Part shown: positions 23,934-34,458 of the stretch, piece by piece
Position numbering within the stretch: position 1 is the first letter of the stretch
Layout: the number at the start of each line of letters is the position of its first letter
Assembly: GCA_022432975.1 (NCBI GenBank)
Contig: CM039512.1
Coordinates: 34,097,730-34,161,729 of the forward strand
DNA from: Begonia masoniana
Lineage: Eukaryota; Streptophyta; Magnoliopsida; Cucurbitales; Begoniaceae
Length of the DNA stretch: 64,000 nt
Direction: 5' to 3'
Notes under the pieces: model-generated
Seen by the model: the letters and a program-made list of their open reading frames with translations, nothing else
The model's database searches: none
What the model was told of the DNA's origin: nothing
Position numbers and translations under genes: made by a program

Positions 23934-24788
23934 GGTAGTCGGCAACTCTAGGTTTTATGTGTTTTAATTCATCACGAATTTAGGCTTAGTTGCATACATG
24001 TAGTTAGTCATAGCTAATATTTTTGTTTGTTTCTTTTATTTTGAGCATCTTCAAGGAGAAGTTTGGAAGAGTATATGCATAAGGAGGGAAGAATAAATTC
24101 AATATGTGATGCGGAGGTTTGCATTTTGCAACACCAAAGTGGTGCACAAGGAATTATACCTGAAAGACGCGAGACGCATCTCGATAAAGAACCAAGCAAT
24201 TATATTCCAGCCCATGCATGAGCACGACCCATCCCACATGACTAACATGTTTACCAACGTCAGCCACGTCACTAACGCAGAGTTTTTCATAAATTGCCAA
24301 TAATTCAAAAATCTATCGTTTTCTACTCCGAGGTGGTTGCTAAAACAATCCACTAAATCATGTTCATCTTATCCTCACAGAACGACAATGGCAACAAAGC
24401 GGTTCAAGCAGCACATTAGCCTGTACTCCAGTTCACTTGAATTCATCTCTACAGAAGCAAAAGCCAAACATGACACGGTCTTGATGAAGATGACATTTTT
24501 GCCTACCCAAAGTTTCTGTGAGCAGTCCTTGATGGAATTTTTTATCCAGGCACGGAATAGAAGGCTTCTAATCAATGAGCACACATCATCCAATGAAACA
24601 CCCTCCAGCCGATTTCTTGAAAACTAGATTGCAGCCTTCGACTAATGTCCAGAAATATAAAAAAAAAATTAGAGATCGGCATATATCTCGTTATTCACAA
24701 GCAATGTGCCTCTCAGCTGAAAAGTCATGATCAGATTTGGTTCCCCTCACTTGTTTATCAGCTATGCAAGAGACCAAGGATTTTCTTA
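23934..24788. other. Non-coding or unrecognised stretch between two solo LTRs
   Basis: Only short overlapping frames on both strands (24,014-24,627). None has a recognisable domain. The sequence is less A+T-rich than its neighbourhood and could be an old element or gene remnant, but I cannot identify it. Confidence 0.35.
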
Positions 24789-25116
24789 TGTAACTCCCCA
24801 AATTTTGAAATATATTTTTCTCAGTTTGAAACTCAACTGAAATAAAAATATGAAATATTACTGAACACTGAAACATACTAATTTAAATTTTTTCTTCCAA
24901 CCCATAAACATTTTCTTTTTCTGTATGTTTGCTTGCTTCTGGAAGGTTCTCAATCAAAGTCATTTCTTCTTCAGATAAAAACTCACTTACATCACAAAAT
25001 TAGAATTTATGAGAATAACTCAATAAGCGAAAACACGTGCAGGTGTAAAATTAACATTATATTTATCGAATCATGAATTAACAATTACATACTAGTTAGA
25101 ACTAATTTTCAACCTT

Positions 25117-25261
25117 CGTTCAGACTTAGTCATCCCATTGTCGTTCAGGTTTTGTCATCTCATTTTTGTTTAGGCATAGTCATCTCATTACCGTTCAACC
25201 ATAACCATCTCATTTGTGTTCAGGCTTAGTCATCTTATTGTCGTTCAGACTTTGCTATCAC
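25117..25261. repeat. 25-26-bp tandem repeat, about six copies
   Basis: Degenerate unit (C/T)GTTCAG(G/A)(C/T)TTAGTCATCTCATT(G/T). Copies differ at several positions, so the array is older than the 60-bp and 13-bp arrays. Confidence 0.82.
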
Positions 25262-26269
25262 ATATTTTACGTCAATTCTATCATATTCAAACACATACAA
25301 AATGTTCTACCAATTTTATATTTATACAATTCTATGTCAATGCCTAAATATGCGTGGTCAAATATCTGAATCATGTAATAAAATATTATAAGAAAATAAC
25401 ATAGATTTTGTGATGTAGGGTCGTAACCAAAATGTTGAAAATGTAGTATTTTCACTTACTTGGATTCCCAGGGTTAGAGTTATCTGGATTTTTTCAATAT
25501 TCTAAATAATATCATGTATAAATAAAATATTGATATCAAATTCTAACTTCAATAAATTCAATTTTAGGAAAATTTAGGCAGAAATTTCTTACGTGTACTT
25601 TTAGGTCGGATATGGTCGAATTGGATCAATTTGGCCGACTTCAGGATTTTTCCTGCCTAAATAAAATATTTGATATTAATTTTTCACTTTAATAAATCTA
25701 TTTCAAAATGATTTTAAGTAGAAATTTCTTACCGGTTTATTCTTAGATCTGTTCGGTCGGATTAGGATCGTTTTAGATAGCTTTTGGTATAAGTTTTACA
25801 GTCCGAAAGCAATTTGGTTTGGTCTGGGTCAATTCTCGCCGATATTAGGGTTGAGTTCGATTCAGTTTGACCATATTTAGTTTGATTGGATGATTCTGGT
25901 TCAGCTGGGCCGGTTCGATTGGACCACCTTTAAGTGAACCGGTTCTAGGTTAAAAGAAATTTGAATCTCCATCTTTCTTCTTTGCGGTTCCTTCGCGTGT
26001 TTCTCCTTCATTGCGCACACCAGAACACCAGCGAGGGATCGTCGAAGGGAGGTTTCTTCGCATCGGAGGAGGTTCGTTAGAGTGTTGGAGGAGGTCTTGA
26101 CCAGAGGAGTTTTGGCAAAGATTCATATAGAGTTCTTGGAGAACCCCAATTGATTTTGGGCGACGAGTGGTGGTCGGAGGTTGGAGGATGAGGGAACGGG
26201 GTAAGAACTCTTCTCTGAATAAGAACTCAAGAGAGGGAGAGCTCTGTTGTGCTTTTCCCCTTTAAGCAT

Positions 26270-26282
26270 CTCCATTTATAGG
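26270..26282 (-). promoter_or_regulatory. TATA-like element of the minus-strand solo LTR
   Basis: The minus strand reads CCTATAAATGGAG, with a pyrimidine/purine-rich leader downstream. This is a normal LTR promoter layout. Activity is not testable from sequence. Confidence 0.5.
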
Positions 26283-26610
26283 AGAGGTTCGTAACGATTT
26301 CCCGCACCCCCCTAAATCCTACATTTATTGGATTTTTAGATAGTAAATATGGTTCCAATTCGAATTACCAGAGATACTATCTGTGGTTAAGCGGTTATGA
26401 GAGTTTAAATCAGATTTTATTTTTATTTCTAAATGATTTTTAGGCTGAAAATATATGATTTGTTGTTTCCAATAGGTTTAGAATCTATATTCATGTGATT
26501 CTCAAAAATTTTAATAATCAAATCGTAAATTAGGTTTTGACTTTGGATTGATTTGAAAATTTTAAAATTTGAAATTAGAAATTGAAACCCTAAACTGTTA
26601 CACATTCTTA

Positions 26611-27293
26611 ACGACTGAGGAGCGATTAAGATAATCAGGCATCATCACACCTATTGTTTTAACAAGGATTCTGGTGACAAAACTTCAGACACTTGTGTCC
26701 CTCTGCCAAGCCAACCCAAAGCAAATCAAGGTGTTGGAACTAGTAGCAGTTCACAAGCACTAGATATTGTAGCATCCAATTTGAAATTGCTGGTGCAGCG
26801 AAGGACCCAATAGGAGATGGACAACCATATCACTATTCGAATGCTATAATTTTGAGGTTCTTGAATTGCACGGATGGTTAAGACACTTGGATGAGGATCT
26901 CCATGTACAGAAATTCAAACAGACCATGGGATCCATACCCCAAAGGGATCCATACCCCAAATTTCCCTTTCAGATATTTGAATGTTTTCAAGGCTCGGAG
27001 ATGGATGAGGACCCTACACTAGGAAAGGAGAAATGGAGGAATGGGTCAAAAGGAAGAAAAAGAGAGAGGAGCACCATCTAAAAGAGAACAATAAAGCTCT
27101 AGAAGTTGAGACTGATTATGGGAAGACATAATCAAACTCCTAAAGAAGCTTCTGCTGAAAGCTCTTGTGGAGGAGAGTTGATGTGCCAAGAGAAGCCAAG
27201 ACACGATCCCAATCCAAATTCTTGGTCTCGACCGAGCCATTTTCTAACAAGTGTGTTCTTTTTATAGGTGAAGATTATTTTGAGGACTTGAGT
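26611..27293 (+). pseudogene. Degenerate gypsy internal sequence ending in a DVPRE-type polyprotein C-terminus
   Basis: The last part (27,178-27,290) reads RVDVPREAKTRSQSK then GEDYFEDL and is homologous to 32,783-32,890. This resembles the short conserved tail (VP-GPMTR-R) near the C-terminus of many plant Ty3-gypsy polyproteins. The region 26,611-27,170 is interrupted and not assignable, with a local duplication of GGATCCATACCCCAAA near 26,930-26,960. It appears to be the 3' end of an element whose LTR follows. Confidence 0.5.
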
Positions 27294-28204
27294 TGAGTGC
27301 CAACCTCCCAAGACATGGAGAAGTCATTCCATTTGCTATCATGTGAGCACCCCTCAGCCATAGCAATCAAGGAAGAAAGAATTTGTCTTCCTTGTGACAA
27401 ATGATGTAATCGTGCATGCCTTTATTTTCTTTCAAAACTTTAGTTTATTTTCTTATTTTTGTGGCATGTATGAGTTGAACACATCGTGGAGGGAAGATGG
27501 CTGAATTTGGAAGAGAAGAGGGATCAATTGAAAGTGACCCTTGGAGAGAGAAAAAGTTTTGCCCAAAATGACAAAACCAAGTTGTGCTCGGCCAAGCCAT
27601 GTGGCCGATTACCTCCCCTCTTTGACACTATTCTTTGACTATCTTCTAAACCCTAATTTGTAAGAAGAGACATGATATTTAAACCATCCTTAAGGTCTCT
27701 CTTCAGCACTTTTGAATGATATTTTGCATAACCATTTTCAGCTCAAAGAAGCTTCTTCATTTCTTCTCTCCTATGTGAGTAATATCCGAGAGTTAGAGTA
27801 AGTTTGTGTTTCCATTTTGTGAACCGAAGTGGAAACACCTTTTTGCAACCTTCATCTTCTCTTTATTATGTGTGGATACCCCCCAAAAAGGTTGTAATTC
27901 ATCCTCATTTGTGCAAGTTGGAGTGCCTTTCTTCCAAAGAAGAGCCAAACCCGAGAGGTGTTGTTCATTCCCTCCTCAGACCAGCAAGCAATCCATCAAC
28001 CGTAACTTTTTAACCACCACGAGCTGGCCCCTGAAATTTTAAGGGCATTTCACCCACACTTACAATAAGTCTGTGTTAAAATTTCAGATCATTTGGAATT
28101 CAATTGAAGATTTAATGCACGTTGGAAGTTGAGCATTTCTCAGCCAAACTGTTTATTCAACCGAGAATAAATTGTGTTGTGTTTGTCTTTTAAGCTAAAA
28201 CACA
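27294..28204 (+). mobile_element. LTR of the degenerate gypsy element, copy 1 (ends approximate)
   Basis: Closely similar to 32,894-33,802 along its whole length, including GTGACAAATGATGT, GATATTTAAACCATCCTTAAGG (TATA-like, near 27,673) and ...TTTGTCTTTTAAGCT. Homology between copies stops after AAACACA at 28204 and AAGCACA at 33802, which I take as the 3' end. The 5' end is uncertain, because homology also covers the preceding polyprotein tail. Gag starts 75 bp downstream. Confidence 0.65.
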
Positions 28205-28278
28205 CGTCATTTGTTGTAAGAGCTCTGCTCTTTCTTTATTGATTTTACTGTGTTTTTGATGTATTTTGGTTGTCTAAA

Positions 28279-28859
28279 ATGATGACAAGAATTGGTGTTA
28301 CTCTTAACCAAAACCGAATGACTAATAACCAACCACCCGTGGCACCTAACCCGAGTGTTGGTGAAACTAGTTACCAAGGACAAATTGATGAGCTAAATCA
28401 TAAGCTTGATAACATCAACCAATGGATAATGGAGAGGAAGACTTAGCAAGAAAGGGTCCCTCAAGCTCCCTTGCCTAGGAGAAGACATGGAGACACTAGG
28501 AAAAAACTCACCCAAACCGAGTATGATGATGAATCCGAAATTATAGGCTTTGATGGCCCACATACAAGACACGGTATTATTGTAGAAATGAACCATGAGG
28601 AGGCATACATTCCTCATTTTAGAGGCTCCATTGATAGGGATGAGTATTTTTCTTGGGTTAAAATGGTTAAGTGTATTTTATTTGTAGTGATTTTTCGGAT
28701 AAAGGAAAGATTAAACTAGTCTCGAAAGAGTTCACTAATTTTGCTACTTATTGGTGGAAAAATCTTTTGGCCAAAAGAAGAAGGAATGGTGAGGCTGGGA
28801 TCTGTACTTGGAAATTGATGAAGAGCATAATGGAAAAAAAGTTTGCACCAAGGCCATAA
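28279..28859 (+). pseudogene. Ty3-gypsy gag, broken
   Basis: Starts ATGATGACAAGAATTGG at 28279. An in-frame TAG near 28,444 and a frameshift near 28,686 interrupt it. Conserved gag blocks are visible: AYIPHFRGSIDRDEYFSWV, then in the shifted frame KIKLVSKEFTNFATYWWKNL, RRRNGE and TWKLMKSIMEKKFAP. These match the LTR-retrotransposon gag domain (YLEW...KVKLV...WW..L...RRRNGE...TW..MK..M..RF.P). Not a functional gene. Confidence 0.85.
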
Positions 28860-29034
28860 GAGCAAAATCATGGTCTTTGGTATTTGCCAAAGTGTCCAAA
28901 TACAATCGGATTTCCCCACTTGCAAGCACAAGCTCAAGTGAGTTTGATGAGGACCCCCTTAGCCTAGGTGAATAAGTGGAAGAGGAGATTATCATCTCCC
29001 ATGGGGTGCCAATAGTTTTGGAAGGGTCCAAAGG

Positions 29035-31733
29035 TGTGACAGCCCGAAACTCGATCCCGATCGGGATCCTAGAGCCAAGTCATCACTCTGGACATTTTAA
29101 AACATGACATATTTTTTTTTTTGAACTTTACTTTTAAAATTTTAACAGAAAACAGAATCGAAAGACAGAAAACATATTAATATTTAGGCTACAGAAATAG
29201 ACGACAGAAGACAACAAGAAGAAACATAGAAAACCCAAAAAAAAAAATTTATAGAGAGAGAAACTACGGTGAATATCAGAATTACAGAATGACAGAGAGA
29301 GGACGAGAACTAATTTAAAACTGGGTTACATGAGTGAATAACAGAAGAAACTAGGGAAAAATAGGAAACAGAAATGGACGACTGGAGTGAATAAGCAGAA
29401 TAAAACAGGAAATAAAAGTGGAAAACGTAAACTGGAAAACATACCGTGGAAGGCTACAGTGGATGACAGAAGTCGTGGACAATCTGGAGCCGTGGACATT
29501 TAAAACAATAGAGGCTGTGGACTTTTAAAATAACAAAGGCTGTGGACGTTTAAAAATAACAGAGGCAAAACAGTGGACACGGGAGTCCGTGAACGTTTAC
29601 AATAAAAGACTAAAATAGTGGACGTTTGCACTAAAAGACAAAAACAGTGAACACAGGAGTCCGTGGATGTTTGCAATAAAAGACTAAAATAGTGGACGCA
29701 GGAGTCCGTGGACGTTTGCACTAAAAGACAAAAAACAGTGGACACAGGAGTCCGTGGACGTTTACAATAAACGACTAAAATAGTGGACGCATGAGTCCGT
29801 GGACGTTTGCACTAAAAGACAAAAAAAACAGTGGACACAGGAGTCTGTGGACGTTTACAATAAAAGACTAAAATAGTGGACGCAGGAGTCCGTGGACGTT
29901 TGCACTAAAAGACAAAAACAGTGGACACAAGAGTCCGTGGACGTTTAAAATCAGAGTCAGACTTTGGACTTTTAAACTAACAGGCCCACTCTCGGCGACG
30001 TTATCGTGGACGATAACTTTGGACGATGACACTTAGCCGAATAAAAGAACAGAGACCGAAGGCAAAATAGACTATTATTTTGAAGGCAGAATGGACATGG
30101 ACGACTATTTTACAGAAGAGAATGACAACTGTTTTACTGAAGGCGTGGACGACTAACACTTAGCCAAATACCTGAAAACTCAAAAAGACAGAAACTGAAA
30201 GGCAGAATAGACAACATTTAACAAAAGAACTTATAAACTGAAGGCACAAGGACAGAAGACATAAAAACTTCAAACCCTCAAAACCTGAATCAGAAGACAG
30301 TTTTTAAAAAAAACATGCATGAAAACATGACAGAAGTGCAAGAAATCAGACTGCATGGATAACTCTAAAACTCGAGACCATCCATGCACAACCTAAAAGA
30401 GGAGAAGTCCAAGCAGTTCCAGAATAAATCAAAATATGCATTCAACTGTCAATTACAGAGGTTTAAAAACTTGAACACCAAAACCTATACATTACAAAAA
30501 TCCCAACAGAGTTCCCAACAGAGTTTTAAAATGAAAACATCAAAATCCCAACAGAGTTTCCAGACATGAAATTCACTTTAAAACTTAAACCTCGGGACAG
30601 AAATACGTCTGACTGCAGCAACCAAACCCCATGAGCTCAATCCGCCAACCTCCCCAACTCATCAGCTTGAGGCACAAAGTCCTCATCTGGAGGATCTATA
30701 CCTACAACTGGAGTTCAACTATGAGCCTAGGGCTCAGTAAGAACATGAAATGCGGTGATGCATATGCTGTGCATGAACATTTTCAAATACAGGAACATTA
30801 CATTACATTCACTGGACAGGAAGGTATAAGTGGGAAGAAGAGATGGCACAACAGGAGTACATGCAACAACAGGACATAACAGGAGTACATGACAGGATGT
30901 CAGTCCTCGTCCACACTTAACCATACATTTTATTACAGATTTTATCTTTCTTAACTTCAAATCTGGTGCTGAAAACATTTACAGGGTTTTCCAGAAAACG
31001 TTGATGCATGAACAGGTATGATGCTTAAACTTAACATAGACAAGTGACAGAATAAAAACTACGGGAAACAGAACACAAAGAACACATTTAACTTAAAGCA
31101 TAACCTACGACCTAACTACTCGAACCAAAAACCTAGTGTCTCCTTGCTGTAGGGCCTTAAGGGCCAACTTAAATGCATGAACTTACCTGTTGTCCAAAAT
31201 ACAGCAAGCTTTGTACGAACAAAAACTGTGGTTCGCGAACCTAGAGTACGCAAAATCGGACATTAACCTAAACTTCAAAAAACAAGAACTAACGTTTAAC
31301 CTAAACTCTTTAACTATCGTAGAAGGTTACCTGTAACTGGAGGAAACATAAGAAATGAAGTTTTTGGAAATAAAGTAGTCGCTTGGAAGAGAGAAAACAG
31401 AGAGAAGAAGAAGGAAATGCAAAGTGTTTTACATAGAGAGAAAGAGAAGGGAAGAAGGAGGTTTGGCTTCTTCCACAAGTTTACCAAGTGTCAATCATCC
31501 ATTGGCTTTCTCCCACCAACTTTAATTGGTTTCCCATTTTGTCCGTCCATGCATTTCTAACTATTGGTTTTTAACTAAATTATTATTTAGTTTGTCGAAT
31601 TGGTTTTACGAATCACCCTTATTCAATTGAACATGTCGACAATTTCATTAAAAATAGTTGTTGCATTATCATCAGAATAACTCCACTTAATTGTTCGGAA
31701 AATAATTACATAGGTAAAATGTCGAGCGTTATA
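29035..31733 (-). mobile_element. Solo LTR (2,699 bp), minus orientation, target duplication AAAGG
   Basis: Plus strand begins TGTGACAGCCCG at 29035 and ends GTCGAGCGTTATA at 31733, with AAAGG at 29030-29034 and 31734-31738. On the minus strand the 5' end is TATAACGCTCGAC instead of the family TGTAACACCCGGC, i.e. G-to-A at the terminal TG. It aligns with 19233-20400: AGGTAAGTT (minus, near 31,184), the CCTTAAGG box at about 31,150, and the match to ACTGAGTTTTAGACTCAT near 30,730. It interrupts the gypsy element whose gag is at 28,279. Confidence 0.92.
29491..29950. repeat. ~50-bp tandem repeats (dimers of ~100 bp) in the solo LTR
   Basis: Alternating forms GTGGACGTTTGCACTAAAAG and GTGGACGTTTACAATAAAAG, each with CAGTGGACACAGGAGTCC or TAGTGGACGCAGGAGTCC, about nine monomers. 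They lie toward the LTR's minus-strand 3' end, where the other LTRs of this family also carry arrays. Confidence 0.9.
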
Positions 31734-32893
31734 AAAGGGGTTAAAGAAATCAACATTAATCTTGTAAAGATACCTACCACAATCGGCCTCAATGAAGATT
31801 TTGAGGTTGTTAAGCAAATTGAAGGACTTCTTCTGGAAGTGGAGAGTAAAGACACTTCCTTGGCAGCAACCATTAATGGAGGAAGTGATCAGGTGGAGGT
31901 GATTTATGCTCAAGAGGAGCCCCCATTTATAGGGATGCAACCATTAACGGAGGAAGTGATCAGGTGGAGGTGATTTATGCTCAAGAGGGCCCCCATTTAT
32001 GGGGATGCAATGTTCTCTAGACCCTCCAAACCAATAAGAAGAATTTGAATTGGAAGAATCCATAAACACCCAAGATTCACAACTTGTGATAACTAATTGA
32101 ATTGTCATTTTGCATGGCCAAGTTGTTGAGTGCCTGAACGGAGAAAAGAAAAAGTTCACATTTTCCTTGCCCAAAGAGGAGTTGGGAAAGCCTCTTCCGA
32201 ATGAAGATCCTTTTTTTTTAAACCATTTCAAGAATTTGTTAGTCCGTGGGCAGTGACAACATTTTTGGGTCCAAAGATAAATGGTAATATGGGAGTGTTT
32301 GTAGATAGCTGAACCAACCCAAAACACGTCATCACGCATGAGACCCCAACCTCTAAATTTGAAGACTCATTGGATGAGCTTAGTGGTATCCCAACCGACT
32401 CCAAGATAAATTTGAAGATCGGTTTCCACCAAGTAGGGGTGAAAGTAGGAAAGGAATGGAAGATGTCCTGCAAGTCAAGCATGAGCAATTTGAGTGGCTA
32501 ATCATGATTTCCGACCTCTTTAGTGGTCCTAGCCACTTCAAGGGACTCCTACCTTGTGCCCTCAAGGATTTCTTTGGGAAGCTCCTTCTTAGAACTGAAG
32601 ACACATTCAAGAAAGTAGCAAGATTCAACAATATAGACTTAATGCTTGAATGGCCTAAATTATATGGAGCTCCAATTATCTCTAATGATCAAGACATATT
32701 TTTGTATTTCGGGAGAGAGGAAGAGGACAAGAAGGGCCACCATTCGGATTTGAGGTCAAATCCTCAATCACTCGGGGAGATTGATGTGCCAAGAGGAGCC
32801 ATGACACTATCTTGATCCAAATCTTTAGCCTCGATCGAGCTATTTTCTAACAACTGTGTTTTTTTTAGGTGAAGATTATTTTGAGGACTTGAG
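31734..32893 (+). pseudogene. Degenerate gypsy internal region, ends DVPRGAMT
   Basis: Resumes the element interrupted at 29,034. Removing the LTR and one AAAGG copy makes the reading frame continue (ending GSKG, followed by VKEININ) for about 80 codons. A 70-71-bp duplication at 31,866-32,006 then breaks it. The segment 32,456-32,815 is open and ends GEIDVPRGAMT, like 27,178. No RT or integrase is seen, so the element probably lost most of pol and is non-autonomous. Confidence 0.5.
31866..32006. repeat. 70-71-bp direct duplication
   Basis: Two adjacent copies start with GCAACCATTAA at 31866 and 31937, and a third partial start GCAATG is at 32,007. They sit inside the degenerate gypsy internal region. 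Confidence 0.9.
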
Positions 32894-33802
32894 GTGAGAT
32901 CCAACCTCTCAAGACATGGAGAAGCTCTTCCATTTGCTATCATGAGAGCACTCCTCAGCCATACCAATCAAGGAAGAAAGAATTTGTCTTTCTTGTGACA
33001 AATGATGTGACCAAGCATGCCTTTATTTTCTTTCAAAACTCTAGTTTATTTTCTTGTTTTTGTGGCATGTATGAGCTGATCACATCATGGAGGGAAGATG
33101 AATGCATTTGCAAGAGAAGAGGGACCACTTGAAAGTGACCCTTGGAGAGAGAAAATATTTTGCTCAAAATGACAAAACCAAGTTGTACTAAGCCAAGCCA
33201 TGTGGCCAAGTACCTCCCCTATTTGACACTCTTCTTTAACTATCTTCTAAACCCTAATTTTTAAGAAGAGACATGGTATTTAAACTATCCTTAAGGTCTC
33301 TCTTCTGCACTTTTGAATGATATTTTGCAGAACCAATTTCAGCTCAAAGAAGCTTCTTCATTTATTATCCTCAGTGAGTAATATCTGAAAGTTAGAGTGA
33401 GTTTCTGTATCCATTTTGAGAATCGAAGTGGAAACACCTTTTTGCAACCTTCATCCTCCCTTTCTTATGTGTGGATACCCCTTGCAAGGTTGTAATCCAT
33501 CCTCATCTGTGCAAATTGGAGTGCATTTCCTCCAAAGAAGAGCCAAACCCGAGAGGTGCTCTTCGTTCCCTCCTCCGACCAGCAAGCAAACCATCGACCG
33601 TAACTTTTCAACTACCAAGAGCTGGCCCCTGAAGTTTTAAGGGCATTTTACCCACACTTATAGTAAATTCGTGTTAAAATTTCAGATCATTTGGAGTTCA
33701 ATTGAAGATTTTATGCACGTTGGAAATTGAGCATTTCTCGGCCTAACTGTTTATTCAGCTGAGAATAAATTGTATTGTGTTTGTCTTTTAAGCTGAAGCA
33801 CA
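32894..33802 (+). mobile_element. LTR of the degenerate gypsy element, copy 2
   Basis: Matches 27,294-28,204 with scattered substitutions. Preceded by the DVPRGAMT polyprotein tail and GGTGAAGATTATTTTGAGG, as in copy 1. Homology ends at AAGCACA (33802). Confidence 0.65.
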
Positions 33803-34224
33803 TCAAGAGTTATGTAACTCTATTTTTAAAAATATTTTGCTGCTTCATCTTTGTCGATGTCGGTGTACAGTGAGGGGTATTACACTAATCAAGTTTGAGA
33901 GCATGCAAGTCATGACAGTCCTTTGAAGAATTCTTCTGTTTTTGTGTTTTTTTTTTTGTTTGATTTGGTGTCTTATTTTAGTGTCTATTTGCTATGTTTT
34001 GTAGCTTTAGAAATGGCCTTCAACAGAAAGAGAGAGAGAGAGTATTGATTGAAAAGGCATATATACATATCTCAGACAAATTATGTATTTAACTAATTAT
34101 CATTATACTTATAATAATTACATAATTGTATATATATAATAGTAAAAATAAGAAACTAAAAAAAATATAAAAATTAAATAAAGAGGAAGAAGTGTATAAA
34201 TTGAAGAAGAGATGATAGAGAATA

Positions 34225-34263
<39 letters not shown>

Positions 34264-34458
34264 GGCATATTTGAAATGGGTTTGACATTTGTTAGTTACA
34301 TATTATTTTTTAAAATTTTCCATTTTATTTTTGTTAGTTTAAATTAAAAAAAAATAATGTTACGTTTACTCTCTTATTATACTCCTTTAAAATTCTAATA
34401 TCAAACAATAGTTAGTGAAATTAATATAAAAAATTAAATATTTATAATTTGTTATATT
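33803..34458. other. A+T-rich stretch with (TA)n microsatellite
   Basis: Contains a GAGAGAGAGAGAG run near 34,030 and an alternating TA run at about 34,224-34,256. No gene. The right part (34,346-34,400) resembles the reverse complement of 36,850-36,901, suggesting split MITE termini. Confidence 0.6.

Larger units (their letters stand above)
24789..26604 (-). mobile_element. Solo LTR (about 1,816 bp), minus orientation, direct repeat TTCTTA
   Basis: Plus strand begins TGTAACTCCCC at 24789 and ends AAACTGTTACACA at 26604, flanked by TTCTTA at 24783-24788 and 26605-26610 (6 bp rather than the usual 5). Minus orientation is inferred from AAGTAAGTG at about 25,457, the ATGTAGGGTCG block near 25,415 and the TATA-like motif near 26,275. 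There is no coding sequence; a 25-bp tandem repeat is at 25,117-25,261. Confidence 0.7.

Noticed and set aside
20385..23967. Three overlapping open frames of 1,116-1,188 codons on the plus strand
   Set aside because: They run through the X/Y minisatellite, which lacks stop codons in all forward frames. Composition is purely repetitive (FIFYH, LLPPDTVH) and the region lies in a solo LTR.
24014..24627. Possible small genes on either strand
   Set aside because: Short mutually overlapping frames without recognisable motifs; listed only as an unrecognised stretch.
34224..34256. Functional origin or matrix-attachment signal at the (TA)n run
   Set aside because: A plain TA microsatellite; nothing else supports a function.
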